Part shown: positions 49,650-62,343 of the stretch, one piece after another
How positions within the stretch are numbered: the first letter of the stretch is position 1
Layout: every line of letters starts with the position of its first letter
DNA from: Lysobacter sp. MMG2
GTDB taxonomy: Bacteria > Pseudomonadota > Gammaproteobacteria > Xanthomonadales > Xanthomonadaceae
Direction of reading: 5' to 3'
DNA length: 64,000 nt
NCBI RefSeq assembly: GCF_016735495.2
Contig: NZ_JAERQY020000001.1
Coordinates: forward strand, 186,001 to 250,000
Translations under genes and position numbers: made by a program
The notes under the pieces: generated by a model
What the model was told of the DNA's origin: nothing
The model's input: only the letters and a program-made list of their open reading frames with translations
The model's database searches: none

Positions 49650-52097
49650 TCAACGCAGGACGCGGAAGCTCAGACGCGACCAGGCACCGCTGTCGGCCAG
49701 GGCCGTCAGCGAGTGCTCGCCGGGGTCGGCGAAGTCGTGGACGAAGGCGGCCTCGCCCCGGGATTCGCCGATGAGCCGGCCGTCGAGCAGCCAGCGCACG
49801 CGGGCATCACCGCCCAGCGCTCGCAATGACAGCCGAATCGCGCGCTCCCCGCCTGGCGCGGGCGCAAGTGTGGCGCGGTCGGCGACGCCTTCGATGCGCA
49901 GTTCCTGCGTGGCCTCGCGACCGTCGGGCGTGCAATCGGACGAAAGCGGCGGCAGTCGCGCCGCCTCGCGTGCCTGGCTCGACAGCCACGGCGAGGCCAG
50001 CGCGGGCCAGCGTGCGAGTTCACGGCCCTGGCGCACATGCGGCCGCGTGCAGTCCGCCGATAGTCGCCGTCCGGTTTGCGCGTCCACCTCGAAGCGTTCG
50101 ATCCCGGCGCTCCACAGCCGTGCATCGCGTTCGGCGAAGGTCGGCGGCACCGAGCCGTCCAGCGTCCACGCCTCGCGCTTCTGGCGGCACAGCTGGGGCG
50201 CGGCGGGATCGGGCGGAAGACCCAGCGGCCAGCAGACGTCCGCTTTCGCCACGCCGGCCGGTGGCGGACGCAGGTCGGCGTCGGCGCGCTGGCGCGGCAG
50301 GCTGTCGATAACCTCGAACAGCAGCGGCAATGCCGTGATCGCGCCGTACTGGCCCGGCAGCGGCGTGCCGTCCGGGCGGCCGACCCAGACGCCGACGGTG
50401 TAGCGCCGCGTACCGCCCAGCGCCCAGGCGTCGCGGAAGCCGTAGCTGGTGCCGGTCTTCCATGCCACGCGCGGCCGACCGCGTGTGTCGAACGTGTCCG
50501 CGCTGCTGCCCGGGCGCGGGTTGGCTTCGAGCATCTCGCGCACGATCCATGCCGCGCCGGGCGAAAGCAGGCGCCGGTCCACGCGCGGGGCGTCCGGTGT
50601 GTAGCGCACGCGGCCGGCCACGCCCTCGCGATTGAGCGCGGCGTAGGCGCCCACCAGGTCTTCCAGGCGGGCGCCGGTGCCGCCCAGGATCATCGTCAGG
50701 TTCGGCGTCGCGCCGCTCGGCCATTGCAGTCGGATGCCGGCATGCGCCAGCCGCGCGGAGAAGCGCGACGGACCGACGCGATCGAGCAGGTCCACCGCCG
50801 GCACGTTGAGCGAGAGCCGCAGCGCTTGCGCCGCACCGACCGGCCCGTTGAAAGCGGCGTCGAAGTTGCCCGGCCGGTAATCGCCGAAGGCCTGCGGCGC
50901 GTCGACGAGCAGGCTTTCCGAATGGATCAGCCCGTCGTCCAGCGCCAGGCCGTACAGGAACGGCTTGAGCGTGGAGCCCGGTGAACGCCAGGCCTTCACC
51001 ATGTCGACGTGGCCCAGCCGCGTCGTATCGGCGAACGCCAACGAGCCCACGTATGCGCGCGCCTCCAGCGTGGCGTTGTCGACCACAAGCAGTGCCGCCG
51101 AAGTGCGTTCGGGCAATTGCGAGAAGTAGGCGGTGACGCGGTCTTCCAGCGTGCGCTGCAGATCCAGGTCGAGCGTGGACGCCAGCCGCACAGCGTCCGG
51201 CCGCTCGAATCGCAGCCGTTGCGCGAGCAATGGGGCCAGCCGCGGCGGTTGCAGCGACCGCGCGACCACGGACTCCACGCGCGCGTCTTCCACCTGCGCG
51301 GCCGACCACACCCCCAGTTGCTGCATGCGTGCGAGCACCTTGTCGCGCGCGACGCGGGCGCGCTCGGGCTCGCGATCCGGCCGCAGCCGGCTGGGGGACT
51401 GCGGCAGCACGGCCAGCAGCGCGGCCTCGGCGTGCGACAGGCGCGAGGACGGCTTGCCGAGGTAGGCCCAACTCGCCGCCTCCACGCCTTCGACCGTGCC
51501 GCCGAACGGCGCGCGATTGACATACAGCGACAGGATCTCGCGCTTGCTCAGGTGCACTTCCAGTTGCACCGCGCGCAGCATCTGCCGCAGTTTGCGCGCG
51601 GGTGTGCGCGTGGAGGTGCGTTCATCGGGGTGCGCGTTCGCATCCAGGATGCGCGCGACCTGCATGGTCAGCGTCGAGCCGCCGGACACGACGCGTCCAC
51701 TGCCGATCCATTGCGCACCCGCCCGCAGCAATGCGAACGGATTGATGCCCGGGTGCCGCCAGAACCAGCGGTCCTCGTAGTTCAGCAGCGCCTGCACGTA
51801 GAGCGGCGATACCTGTTCGGGTTCCACCGCGTAGCGCCAGATCCCGCCGGCGTCGGCGAAAGCCCTCAGCGGCGTGCCGTCGGCTGCGGTGACGACGGCG
51901 CCACGATCGCGTGCATCGGGCAGCGGAAGCGGGAACGCAAGGTCGGCAAGCATCGCGGCGATCAGCAGCAATTGAGCTGCGAGCAGCGATTTCAGCACCG
52001 CTCGGCGGCCTTTCCTGCCGCCCGCAACGGCAGGCAGGATCCCGGCTTGTGCCGGGATGACGACGTTCTTCGCCTGCATTCGCGAGCGCTGCAACAC
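49650..52097 (-). CDS. pbpC: Penicillin-binding protein 1C
   Basis: Bifunctional peptidoglycan synthase. The 815-residue protein has a cytoplasmic tail, a membrane anchor (about residues 33-55), a GT51 glycosyltransferase domain (catalytic Glu in NYEDRWFWRHPGINPFALLR, then GGSTLTMQVAR), a transpeptidase domain with SxxK in RSPGSTLKPFLYGLALDDG, SxN in SLNVPAV and KTG in VAWKTGTSYGFRDAWALGG, and the PBP1C-specific C-terminal domain. The GTG at 52097 is supported by GGAGG at 52102-52106, right after the alpha-2-macroglobulin stop; residues 12-22 (VVIPAQAGILP) are then encoded by a GTCATCCC-family repeat. A later GTG at 51998 is the alternative start. Confidence 0.92.
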   Translation of the reverse strand: MLQRSRMQAKNVVIPAQAGILPAVAGGRKGRRAVLKSLLAAQLLLIAAMLADLAFPLPLPDARDRGAVVTAADGTPLRAFADAGGIWRYAVEPEQVSPLYVQALLNYEDRWFWRHPGINPFALLRAGAQWIGSGRVVSGGSTLTMQVARILDANAHPDERTSTRTPARKLRQMLRAVQLEVHLSKREILSLYVNRAPFGGTVEGVEAASWAYLGKPSSRLSHAEAALLAVLPQSPSRLRPDREPERARVARDKVLARMQQLGVWSAAQVEDARVESVVARSLQPPRLAPLLAQRLRFERPDAVRLASTLDLDLQRTLEDRVTAYFSQLPERTSAALLVVDNATLEARAYVGSLAFADTTRLGHVDMVKAWRSPGSTLKPFLYGLALDDGLIHSESLLVDAPQAFGDYRPGNFDAAFNGPVGAAQALRLSLNVPAVDLLDRVGPSRFSARLAHAGIRLQWPSGATPNLTMILGGTGARLEDLVGAYAALNREGVAGRVRYTPDAPRVDRRLLSPGAAWIVREMLEANPRPGSSADTFDTRGRPRVAWKTGTSYGFRDAWALGGTRRYTVGVWVGRPDGTPLPGQYGAITALPLLFEVIDSLPRQRADADLRPPPAGVAKADVCWPLGLPPDPAAPQLCRQKREAWTLDGSVPPTFAERDARLWSAGIERFEVDAQTGRRLSADCTRPHVRQGRELARWPALASPWLSSQAREAARLPPLSSDCTPDGREATQELRIEGVADRATLAPAPGGERAIRLSLRALGGDARVRWLLDGRLIGESRGEAAFVHDFADPGEHSLTALADSGAWSRLSFRVLR
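52037..52061. repeat. 25-bp GTCATTCC-family palindrome inside the pbpC 5' coding region
   Basis: GGATCCCGGCTTGTGCCGGGATGAC on the plus strand, reading GTCATCCCGGCACAAGCCGG with GATCC on the coding strand. It is the same family as at 6291-6645 and 45319-45407, lies 12 codons into pbpC if the GTG at 52097 is used, and does not break the frame. Confidence 0.85.
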
Positions 52098-52108
52098 CCC
52101 GCCTCCGC

Positions 52109-55100
52109 CTACTTCGCTCCCGGCTGCACCACCGTCAACGTGGCCGGCGCCACCTTGCCGACGCCCCGCAAGTCCGGTCGGTACATGTCTTCCACCAGCG
52201 ACGGCGGCACCGTGTACGTGCCCGGCGTGACTGCGCGCACCAGGTAGAACACGCGCGCGGTGTCACCCGGCTCGAGCTTGAGCGCGGCCACGTAACGGTC
52301 GTCGCGGAACTCCTCGTGGCGCACTTCGGCCGCGTCGTCGCGATCGCTCAGTTCGATGCCGTCGATCACCACGCCCGCCCACTGCTTGGCGTCGCCGAGG
52401 TTGAAGTTCTCGATCTCCAGCCCGGCCGGCAGCAGATCGGTGAGCAGTGCGTCGGGCATCTCCCGCAAGCTGCGCACGCTGACCTGCACGATGAGCGCCT
52501 CGCCTTCGGCGAGCGAACCGCCGCTCCACTCCGTGCCCTGGGTCGTGTAGTACTTGCGCACGATGTCGATGACCGAGTTGTCGGGTGCAGGCGCCGTGCG
52601 CGGCACGCCGGCCACTTCGAAGCTTGCGTACAGCGGCGGCTCGCCCTTGGGCGCGAAGCTCACACCGCGCGCGACGGCCGCGGCATCGAACAGACGGCCC
52701 ACCAGCCTCGCCGGACCGGCGTCGCTGGCCGCGTCGCCCACCTTCCATTCGCCCGACACCTGCTTGCCCTGCTCGGCCATCAGCGCCTTGCCCAGACGCG
52801 CGAGCGCCACCTGCTCCTGCGTGCTCAGCCACAACCAACCGCTATTGCGACGCGCGTCGAGTTCGCGCCCCAGCGCAACGGCACGCGCGTCGAACTCGGG
52901 CTTGTCCAGCTTGTGCTCGTGCACCAGCGCGATCATCAGCGCGTCGTCGCGCAGGCGGCTGCCGTAGTCGCCAAAGTAGCCCGGACGGTCCGCCGAGCCG
53001 CGCGTGAAGCCCTCGGCGATCGCCTTCGCGCCGCGCACCTTGTCGCCCTGGAGCGTCAGGGCGATGCCCAGGTGGACCAGCGGCAAACCGGTGAGGGCCT
53101 GCTTGCGGTCGTTGTCGTACAGCGCACGCAGCGTGCCCAGCGGCGCGCGGTTGACGCGTGCCAGCGCATAACCCGCGTAGGCCTGATAGGCGAACTTGAG
53201 GTTCTCGCGCCGGTCGTAGCCGAAGAACGGCGCGCCGCCGGAGAGGAGATCCTCGTTGAGCACCTTCAACGCCTTCTGCAGCATCGAATCGGGCACGGCG
53301 AAACCGGCTTCACGCGCGTCGAGCAGGAACTCCACCACGTACGGCGTGATCAGCGGATTGACGTAGTCGCCGTCGCCCCACATCGAGAAATGCCCGGACC
53401 CGATCTGCATCGCCGCGAGGCGACCGAACGCGCCTTCCATGCGCGCGCGCCGCTTGGCCGCGTCCAGGCCGGTCGTGCCGAGCATCTTCGCCGTGGCGTC
53501 ATCCAGTTCCAGCGCGGCGAAGCCCTTGCTGGTGGTCTGCTCCGCGCAACCGTAGGGATACTCCAGCGCGCCCTGCAGCGCGGTGGCGAACGGAATCGGC
53601 GGCAGTGCGCTCACCGACAAGCGTGCGTTGACCGATTCGGGCATCAGGCCCTCGGCCAGCGATTCGTCGAGCGCGATCGTGTCCAGCGAATCGAGCACCC
53701 GCGTGCGTGCGCGCACCACCGACGGCCACGCCGGCCGCACCGGCAGGTCATAACGCCGGTCGACCTTGTAGCCGTTTCCGTCCACGCGCACGCGCACCTG
53801 CGCCACGGTGTAGCCGGCGCGGGCTTGCAGCGGGAAGGTGTACGTCGTTTTCTCTTCCGCGCCAAGCTGCGCCGTGCGCGCACCTTCGGCGATGGAGATC
53901 GGCCCGACTCCCGTCACCTGCACCTTGAACGTGCCGGCGCGTCCGGTGAAGTTCTGCACATCGAGCGTGACATTGCTGCGGTCGCCCGGCGCGAGCACGC
54001 GCGGCAGGCTGGCTTCGGCCAGCACGGGCGCGCGCACGATGGTCTCCTGCGCGCGACTGCCGTACGTGTTCGCCGAATACACCAGCGCGGAGACGCGCAG
54101 CGTGCCGTTGAAGTCCGGCACCGCCAGGCGCACGCGCGCATTGCCTTTCGCGTCGAGCTTCACGGGCCCGGCGAACAGATCGACCGTCTGTACCTTCGCG
54201 GTCGGGCGACGGGCCTGCGGCAGCGCATCTAGCGCCATGTCGCCGCCGAAGCGGATCTTCGCCATCTCGCCTTCGAAGCTTTCGATGACGCGTCCGTACA
54301 CGTCGTAGGCGTCCACGCCCAGCCGGCGTTGTGCGAAGAAATGCGCCGCGGCGTCCGGCACCGGGAAGCGCGTGATGTTGAGGATGCCCACGTCCACCGC
54401 CGACACGGTCACGAACGCCTCCTTCCCCGCAAGCTGCGGCGCGCTCGCGGTTACCGGCAGATCGCGCTCGGGCTGCATCAGCTTGGGAACCGACAGACCC
54501 ACGGCCACCTTGCGATCGCGCCGATCCATCGACACGAATGCGACACCGACCGCGCGGGCCGGCGTGACCTTGCTCGGCGCGCTGCCGCCGCGGAAGACCA
54601 GTGCGGTCACGTAGATGTCGTGGCGCTCCCAGTCCTTCGTCACCGGAATCTCGAACGTGCTCCCCGCCTTGGCGTCGATGTCCTGCACATAGAGCATGCG
54701 GTCGCTTTCGACCATCAGCAGGCCCTTGCCCGCGTGCGGCGGCGTCAGCGTCACCTTGAGCATGTCGCCGGCGCGGTACGCGGTCTTGTCGAGCGCGAGC
54801 TTGACCTTGTCCGGGCGCGCGTCGAGGCCGCGGTTCTCGTCGTTCCAACTCCAGCCGGCGGTGAAGGGATAACGCGTCGTCAGCTTCGTCGCCGGATCGA
54901 ACACGTCGAGGCGGTAATCGCCCCATTCGACCGGGAAATCCACGCGCGCGACTGCGGCGCCGGGCTGCACGTTGCGGGTCTGCACGTCTTCGTAGCGACG
55001 CGTGAAGTCGTAATCCCAGCCGCCGTCGTCGGAGTGGTTCCAGTGGTAATCGCGATGCTCGCGCACCAGCGTCACGCGCAGCTCCTGGCCCGGGCGCGGC

Positions 55101-57058
55101 TTGGCGTCGGTGCCCACGCGCGTGATCTCGAAACCGACGGTGGCATTGGCGTCCGCGCCTTCCTTGTCGTCGAACAGCGGGCGCACGCCGACCAGCGCAT
55201 CGGCCGGCCACAGCACGCGCTTGAGGCTGCGATTGACGCTGCGGCCACCGGTTTCGTACACGCTGCCGGTGACGATGGCGGCGATGGTGCTGGTCGGCTT
55301 GGCTTCGGCAGGCAGCGCGATGTCCTGCTGCAATTTGCCTTGCGCGTCGAGCGTGGTGTCGACGACGTCGGCGGCTTCCTTCGGCAGCGTCAGCGTGGGA
55401 TCACCGAAGAAGTAGCCGGGCAGTTGGTCCAGCGGGTGCTGTTCGACGGCCACCGCGAGCTTCGCGGTGAAACGGTTGCCCGCGGCGGGCGCGCCGTACA
55501 GGTACGCGCCGTCCACGCTGAGCTTGAGCGCGTCGCCGGGCTTGAGGACGGGCTGGGCATCCAGGTCGAGCTTGAGCCGTTCGGGCAGGAACTCCTCCAC
55601 CCGCAGCGTCATGCCCTGCACCGCATCCTTGCTGCCGGGATCGGTGCGGAATTCCACGCGCCAGCGGCCGGTCGCCGCATCCACCGGAATCACCTGGGCA
55701 TGGCGCACATAGCCCTGAGCGTCGGGCTGCAGGCGCGTTTCGAGGAAGGTCTTGCCGTCCGGCTGCACGTAGCGCAGGAACAGCGGTTGCAGCGACTTGC
55801 CCGCCTTCGGCACGACCGGCTGGCCGTCCTGGTCGCGCAGCAGCGCCGACAGGCGCACCGTTTCGCCGGGACGGTACAGGTCGCGGCCGGACCAGGCGAA
55901 CACATCGAACCACGCCTGCTCGCGCCCGCTCACCGCGAACTCGGACAGGTCCAGCGCGGGCTGGTTGAACGGCAGCATCGACACATCGCGGCCGTGGCTG
56001 GCAACCAGCACATGCGCGGCGTCGAGCTTGTAGCGCAACAAGGCGTTGCCGTGCGAATCGGTTTCTCCCTTGAACACCGTCTCGCCCTTGGCATCGAGCA
56101 CTTTCAGCTCCACGCCCGACACCGAGGCACCGTTGAGCAGCGAAGCGGTGTGGACGAACAGCGTGTCCTTGTACGCGCGCGCATGCAGGCCCAGGTCGCT
56201 GACGGTGAAGAACGCCGTCTCGAACTGGTCCTGGAACTGCCCCGCCCGCTTCATCACGGCGAAATAAAGGCCCGGTTCCTGCAGCTCCTTGATGTCCTGC
56301 AACGGCAGGTAGGTGAGCACGCGTTCGTTGGGCTTTCCGCCGAGGACGAAGCGGTTGACGTAAACGGGTTCTGCCAGGCGCTCCAGGGGCGTCTTTTCGC
56401 TGTACTCGCTGCTGAGTTCCCAACTGCCGCGACGGCCGCCGCGCTGGTACTCGGCGAAGAACTTCGGCAGGTCCTTCTCGCGCACGCGAAGGAACTCGAC
56501 GTCGACTTCCGGCACGTTGACCGACACGACCGGCAGGCCGCGGCTTTCGCGCGCGGGCAGCACGCTGCCCTGCGAGGCGAAACCGACGACGGGATCGAGC
56601 GGACCGGTGTAGACCTGCTTCGTCAGCGGCTGGCCCAGGCGCTCGCCGGACGCGGCGGTGAGGCCGGCCTTGATCGCCACCGAATAATCCTTGCTCGCTT
56701 CCACATGCGGAAAGCGCAGCGTCTTCGCATCGTCGGAGAGCACCCAGCTGCCTTTCACCGGGGCGCCGTTCTTGTCGGTGACGGCGATCAGTTCGTCGAA
56801 CGACTGCGTGCCCACCAGCGGCTTGCTGAAATCCAGCGCGATGGCGAGTTGCTCGTCGCCCTTCTGGTCGGGATACGCGGCCACGAGGGCGAAACCCTTC
56901 ACCGCCTCGGCCCTCGCCTTCACTGCCTCGCCGCTGGGCGCCGGCAACTGGCCGTCGGCATCGCGCCGGCATCCGGACAACGCCAGCATCGCGATCGCGA
57001 TGGACGCGATCCAGGTGAGCAGACGGGCGTGGACGATTCCTTCTGCGGCGCGCTTCAT
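52109..57058 (-). CDS. yfhM: Alpha-2-macroglobulin family lipoprotein (YfhM type, thioester-containing)
   Basis: A 1,649-residue periplasmic protease trap. The signal peptide ends in a lipobox (LALSGC, Cys 30). A long array of macroglobulin-like beta domains (to about residue 1,000) is followed by the thioester motif YPYGCAEQTTSKGFAALELD near residue 1,170 in the helical TED domain (WLWLSTQEQVALARLGKALM further on) and a C-terminal receptor-like domain. In E. coli the homologue partners PBP1C, and here pbpC follows after 11 bp, matching the defence-and-repair pair. The ATG at 57058 begins the signal peptide; the long open frame upstream is intergenic. Confidence 0.94.
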   Translation of the reverse strand: MKRAAEGIVHARLLTWIASIAIAMLALSGCRRDADGQLPAPSGEAVKARAEAVKGFALVAAYPDQKGDEQLAIALDFSKPLVGTQSFDELIAVTDKNGAPVKGSWVLSDDAKTLRFPHVEASKDYSVAIKAGLTAASGERLGQPLTKQVYTGPLDPVVGFASQGSVLPARESRGLPVVSVNVPEVDVEFLRVREKDLPKFFAEYQRGGRRGSWELSSEYSEKTPLERLAEPVYVNRFVLGGKPNERVLTYLPLQDIKELQEPGLYFAVMKRAGQFQDQFETAFFTVSDLGLHARAYKDTLFVHTASLLNGASVSGVELKVLDAKGETVFKGETDSHGNALLRYKLDAAHVLVASHGRDVSMLPFNQPALDLSEFAVSGREQAWFDVFAWSGRDLYRPGETVRLSALLRDQDGQPVVPKAGKSLQPLFLRYVQPDGKTFLETRLQPDAQGYVRHAQVIPVDAATGRWRVEFRTDPGSKDAVQGMTLRVEEFLPERLKLDLDAQPVLKPGDALKLSVDGAYLYGAPAAGNRFTAKLAVAVEQHPLDQLPGYFFGDPTLTLPKEAADVVDTTLDAQGKLQQDIALPAEAKPTSTIAAIVTGSVYETGGRSVNRSLKRVLWPADALVGVRPLFDDKEGADANATVGFEITRVGTDAKPRPGQELRVTLVREHRDYHWNHSDDGGWDYDFTRRYEDVQTRNVQPGAAVARVDFPVEWGDYRLDVFDPATKLTTRYPFTAGWSWNDENRGLDARPDKVKLALDKTAYRAGDMLKVTLTPPHAGKGLLMVESDRMLYVQDIDAKAGSTFEIPVTKDWERHDIYVTALVFRGGSAPSKVTPARAVGVAFVSMDRRDRKVAVGLSVPKLMQPERDLPVTASAPQLAGKEAFVTVSAVDVGILNITRFPVPDAAAHFFAQRRLGVDAYDVYGRVIESFEGEMAKIRFGGDMALDALPQARRPTAKVQTVDLFAGPVKLDAKGNARVRLAVPDFNGTLRVSALVYSANTYGSRAQETIVRAPVLAEASLPRVLAPGDRSNVTLDVQNFTGRAGTFKVQVTGVGPISIAEGARTAQLGAEEKTTYTFPLQARAGYTVAQVRVRVDGNGYKVDRRYDLPVRPAWPSVVRARTRVLDSLDTIALDESLAEGLMPESVNARLSVSALPPIPFATALQGALEYPYGCAEQTTSKGFAALELDDATAKMLGTTGLDAAKRRARMEGAFGRLAAMQIGSGHFSMWGDGDYVNPLITPYVVEFLLDAREAGFAVPDSMLQKALKVLNEDLLSGGAPFFGYDRRENLKFAYQAYAGYALARVNRAPLGTLRALYDNDRKQALTGLPLVHLGIALTLQGDKVRGAKAIAEGFTRGSADRPGYFGDYGSRLRDDALMIALVHEHKLDKPEFDARAVALGRELDARRNSGWLWLSTQEQVALARLGKALMAEQGKQVSGEWKVGDAASDAGPARLVGRLFDAAAVARGVSFAPKGEPPLYASFEVAGVPRTAPAPDNSVIDIVRKYYTTQGTEWSGGSLAEGEALIVQVSVRSLREMPDALLTDLLPAGLEIENFNLGDAKQWAGVVIDGIELSDRDDAAEVRHEEFRDDRYVAALKLEPGDTARVFYLVRAVTPGTYTVPPSLVEDMYRPDLRGVGKVAPATLTVVQPGAK

Positions 57059-57269
57059 GCGATCTCCCCAAGTTTGCGCCGAGTATAGGAGCAGGCGCGC
57101 GGGCGCCGCATTGCGAAATTCACGGGGGAAACGGGTTGCGTCATAAGCCGTTGTGCCGCGCGCGGATGAACGTCCGATGGGAGCGCTCACCTTCCGTCCG
57201 GGACACCGTCTGTTTACGGCGGCGGCCCGGGCGGTCACGATGACCTGCCCCGTATTCCCGGCCCCGGCC

Positions 57270-58070
57270 ATGACCCTCAGCGAGCTCTACATCTACCCGA
57301 TCAAGTCCTGCGCCGCCCTGCCCCTCGACGCGACGACCGTCGAAGCGCGTGGTCTGAGCGGCGACCGGCGCTGGATGATCGTCGACGCCGGCGGCCGCTT
57401 CATCACCGGGCGGCAGTTCCCGCAGATCACGCTGGTCCAGGCCCGCCCGGTCGACGGCGGCCTGATACTGGAAGCGCCGGGCATGCCGTCGATCCGCGTC
57501 GAAGCCCCGCAACCCGCCGCACACGAAACCGTCGAGATCTGGAAGGCGCCGGTCGCGGCCGTCCCCGCCTCCGAGGAAGCCAGCGCCTGGGTCGCCCGTT
57601 ACCTCGGCACGGACGCGCGACTGGTCTACATGGACGAGTCGGTGCAGCGGCCGGTCAACCCCGTGTACGCGCGGCAGGGCGACATCGTCAGCTTCGCCGA
57701 CAGTTTCCCGATCATGCTGCTGGGGCGCGGCTCGCTCGACCTGCTCAACACCAAGCTCGACGTTCCGGTCGTGATGACACGGTTCCGCCCTAACTTCGTC
57801 GTCGACACGCCCACGCCGCATGCCGAAGACGATTGGGCGCGCGTGGCGATCGGCGAGGTCGAGTTCGACGTGGCCAAGGACTGCACGCGCTGCAATTTCG
57901 TCAACGTCGACCCCGCGCTGGGCCGCAAGTCGCACGACGGCGAGCCACTGAAGACGCTGACCGGCTACCGCCGCTTCGACGATGGCGTGACGTTCGGACG
58001 GCACCTGATTGCGCGATCGCCGGGCGTCGTGCGGCGGGGCGACGCCGTAACGGTGCTGGCGACGCGGTAA
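57270..58070 (+). CDS. MOSC domain protein (YcbX-like)
   Basis: A 266-residue protein with an N-terminal MOSC beta-barrel (LSELYIYPIKSCAALPLDAT, GLSGDRRWMIVDAGGRFITG) and a C-terminal MOSC domain (FRPNFVVDTPTPHAEDDWAR, KDCTRCNFVNVDPALGRK). The conserved cysteine of the CTRC motif is the expected molybdenum-cofactor ligand; E. coli YcbX detoxifies N-hydroxylated bases. It lacks the ferredoxin domain of E. coli YcbX. Start ATG at 57270; a second ATG ten codons upstream at 57240 is possible. It shares a bidirectional terminator with gyrA. The 211-bp gap to yfhM should hold the divergent promoters; I see no clear hexamers. Confidence 0.9.
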   Translation: MTLSELYIYPIKSCAALPLDATTVEARGLSGDRRWMIVDAGGRFITGRQFPQITLVQARPVDGGLILEAPGMPSIRVEAPQPAAHETVEIWKAPVAAVPASEEASAWVARYLGTDARLVYMDESVQRPVNPVYARQGDIVSFADSFPIMLLGRGSLDLLNTKLDVPVVMTRFRPNFVVDTPTPHAEDDWARVAIGEVEFDVAKDCTRCNFVNVDPALGRKSHDGEPLKTLTGYRRFDDGVTFGRHLIARSPGVVRRGDAVTVLATR

Positions 58071-58103
58071 CTTTCCCGAACACCGCACGATCACAGCCGC
58101 GAA

Positions 58104-58137
58104 AACAAGAACGCCGCCCGGAGGCGGCGTTCTTGTT
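58104..58137. terminator. Bidirectional intrinsic terminator between the MOSC gene and gyrA
   Basis: AACAAGAACGCCGCC-CGGA-GGCGGCGTTCTTGTT is a perfect 15-pair stem with a four-base loop, halfway between convergent stop codons at 58070 and 58155. T-rich arms on both sides allow use in both directions. Confidence 0.88.
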
Positions 58138-58154
58138 CAACACATGGCGATGGC

Positions 58155-60815
<2,661 letters not shown>

Positions 60816-61224
60816 CAGGGTTCCGTTCGTGTGTGTGTCCGCGCAGGTGGCGCGAAGGCATTCCCCAACGAAACCGCCGCCCTGCATGGCCGGTTTCGCG
60901 CGCCCTTGGACAGGTCACGAAAACGGCGGGACGGGCCTGTACTGCAGCCCGCCGGAAGCGGCTTCAAAAGGACAGGAAATCATACCACGAAGCGGGGTTT
61001 CGAGGCACCCCGATTTTCGGCCAGAAACAAGCACTTGCGGGCGATTTGAACGGCTGTTTCGGAGGCGTTCGCCTGGCGCTCCAGGCCGTCATTCCCGCAC
61101 AGGCACAATCCGGCCCTCAGGCGTGAAACATCCGCCATGGACGAAGCGATGTCGGCAGGCCTGATCCCCGCCCTTTGCTGGGATTGAAGGGCCGCGCGAT
61201 GGACCGCAGAGGCTGCGGGAACGC
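60816..61224. other. 409-bp gap between mtnA and gyrA, no gene recognised
   Basis: No convincing small frame on either strand. A sequence like a degraded GTCATTCC-family palindrome (GTCATTCCCGCACAGGCACA at 61088-61107) is present. The gyrA promoter should lie here, but I cannot point to convincing hexamers. Confidence 0.5.
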
Positions 61225-62286
61225 TCAGCCCGCGCCGAACGCGGCCCGCATCGCGGCTTCGTCCGGCCGCTCGATCACGCCGCGCTCGGTCACGATGGCG
61301 TCGATCAGCTCGTGCGGGGTGACGTCGAAGACCGGGTTCCAGGCGCCGATCTCGTCGGCCGCCGTGCGCACACCACCGACGGCGAACAGCTCGCCCGGGT
61401 CGCGTTCCTCGATGTGGATGGCATCGCCCGATGCTGTCTGCATGTCGACCGTCGACGACGGCGCCACGACCATGAACTTCAGCCCGTGATGGCGCGCGGC
61501 GATGGCGAGCTGGTAGGTACCGATCTTGTTGGCGGTGTCGCCGTTGGCGCAGATGCGATCGGCGCCGACGATCACCCACTGCACGTCGCCGGACTTCATC
61601 AGATGCGAGGCGGCGGAGTCGGCGATCAGCGTGGGCGAGATGCCGTCCTGCTGCAGTTCCCACACGGTCAGGCGCGCGCCCTGCAGCCAGGGACGGGTTT
61701 CGCCGGCGAACACCTTGTCGATGCGGCCTTCGGCCACGCCGGCGCGGATCACGCCCAGCGCGGTGCCGAAACCGGCGGTGGCGAGCGAGCCGGTATTGCA
61801 GTGCGTGAGCACGCCGCTGCCCGGTGCGATCATCGCCGCACCCAGCGCGCCCATGCGACGGTTGGCGGCGAGGTCTTCATCGGCGATGGCCTGCGCCTCG
61901 CGTTCCAACACCTCACGCCAATCGGCGCCGGCGACTGTCAGGACACGACGCATGCGCGCCAGCGCCCAGGCGAGGTTCACCGCCGTCGGGCGCGCGGCGT
62001 TGAGGCGCTGCATCGCCGGTTCCAGTGCGGCTGCGGCGTCCGCGCCGTTGGCGGCTTCGACCGTCCGCGATGCCAGCACCACGCCCCAGGCCGCGGCGAT
62101 GCCGATGGCCGGCGCGCCGCGCACGGTCAGCGCATGGATCGCCTCGGCGACGGCGTCGCTGTCGGCGCAGGTGACGTACTCGACCACGAACGGCAGCTTG
62201 CGCTGGTCCAGCAGTTCCAGGGCCTGCCCGGTCCAGCGGATCGGACGGATGCGGTCGTAGCGGTCGAAATCGATGGCGGTGCTCAT
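61225..62286 (-). CDS. mtnA: S-methyl-5-thioribose-1-phosphate isomerase
   Basis: Methionine salvage: isomerises 5-methylthioribose 1-phosphate to the ribulose form. The 353-residue protein has the family blocks [32 protein letters not shown], the catalytic cysteine in [20 protein letters not shown] and the catalytic aspartate in [20 protein letters not shown], plus [19 protein letters not shown] at the end. Start ATG at 62286. No other mtn gene is in the window; only the position next to gyrA, usual in xanthomonads, is informative. It complements the methionine-cycle operon at 14.5-20.5 kb. Confidence 0.95.
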   Translation of the reverse strand: MSTAIDFDRYDRIRPIRWTGQALELLDQRKLPFVVEYVTCADSDAVAEAIHALTVRGAPAIGIAAAWGVVLASRTVEAANGADAAAALEPAMQRLNAARPTAVNLAWALARMRRVLTVAGADWREVLEREAQAIADEDLAANRRMGALGAAMIAPGSGVLTHCNTGSLATAGFGTALGVIRAGVAEGRIDKVFAGETRPWLQGARLTVWELQQDGISPTLIADSAASHLMKSGDVQWVIVGADRICANGDTANKIGTYQLAIAARHHGLKFMVVAPSSTVDMQTASGDAIHIEERDPGELFAVGGVRTAADEIGAWNPVFDVTPHELIDAIVTERGVIERPDEAAMRAAFGAG

Positions 62287-62343
62287 TCGGGCGAGTTTAC
62301 CGGGCGACGTGGACCACGTCGCCCGCCCGTTCCGCCCGGTGGC

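Noticed and set aside
61088-61111. Tenth copy of the GTCATTCC palindrome
   Set aside because: Only the left half matches; the right arm does not pair, so it may be chance or a decayed copy.
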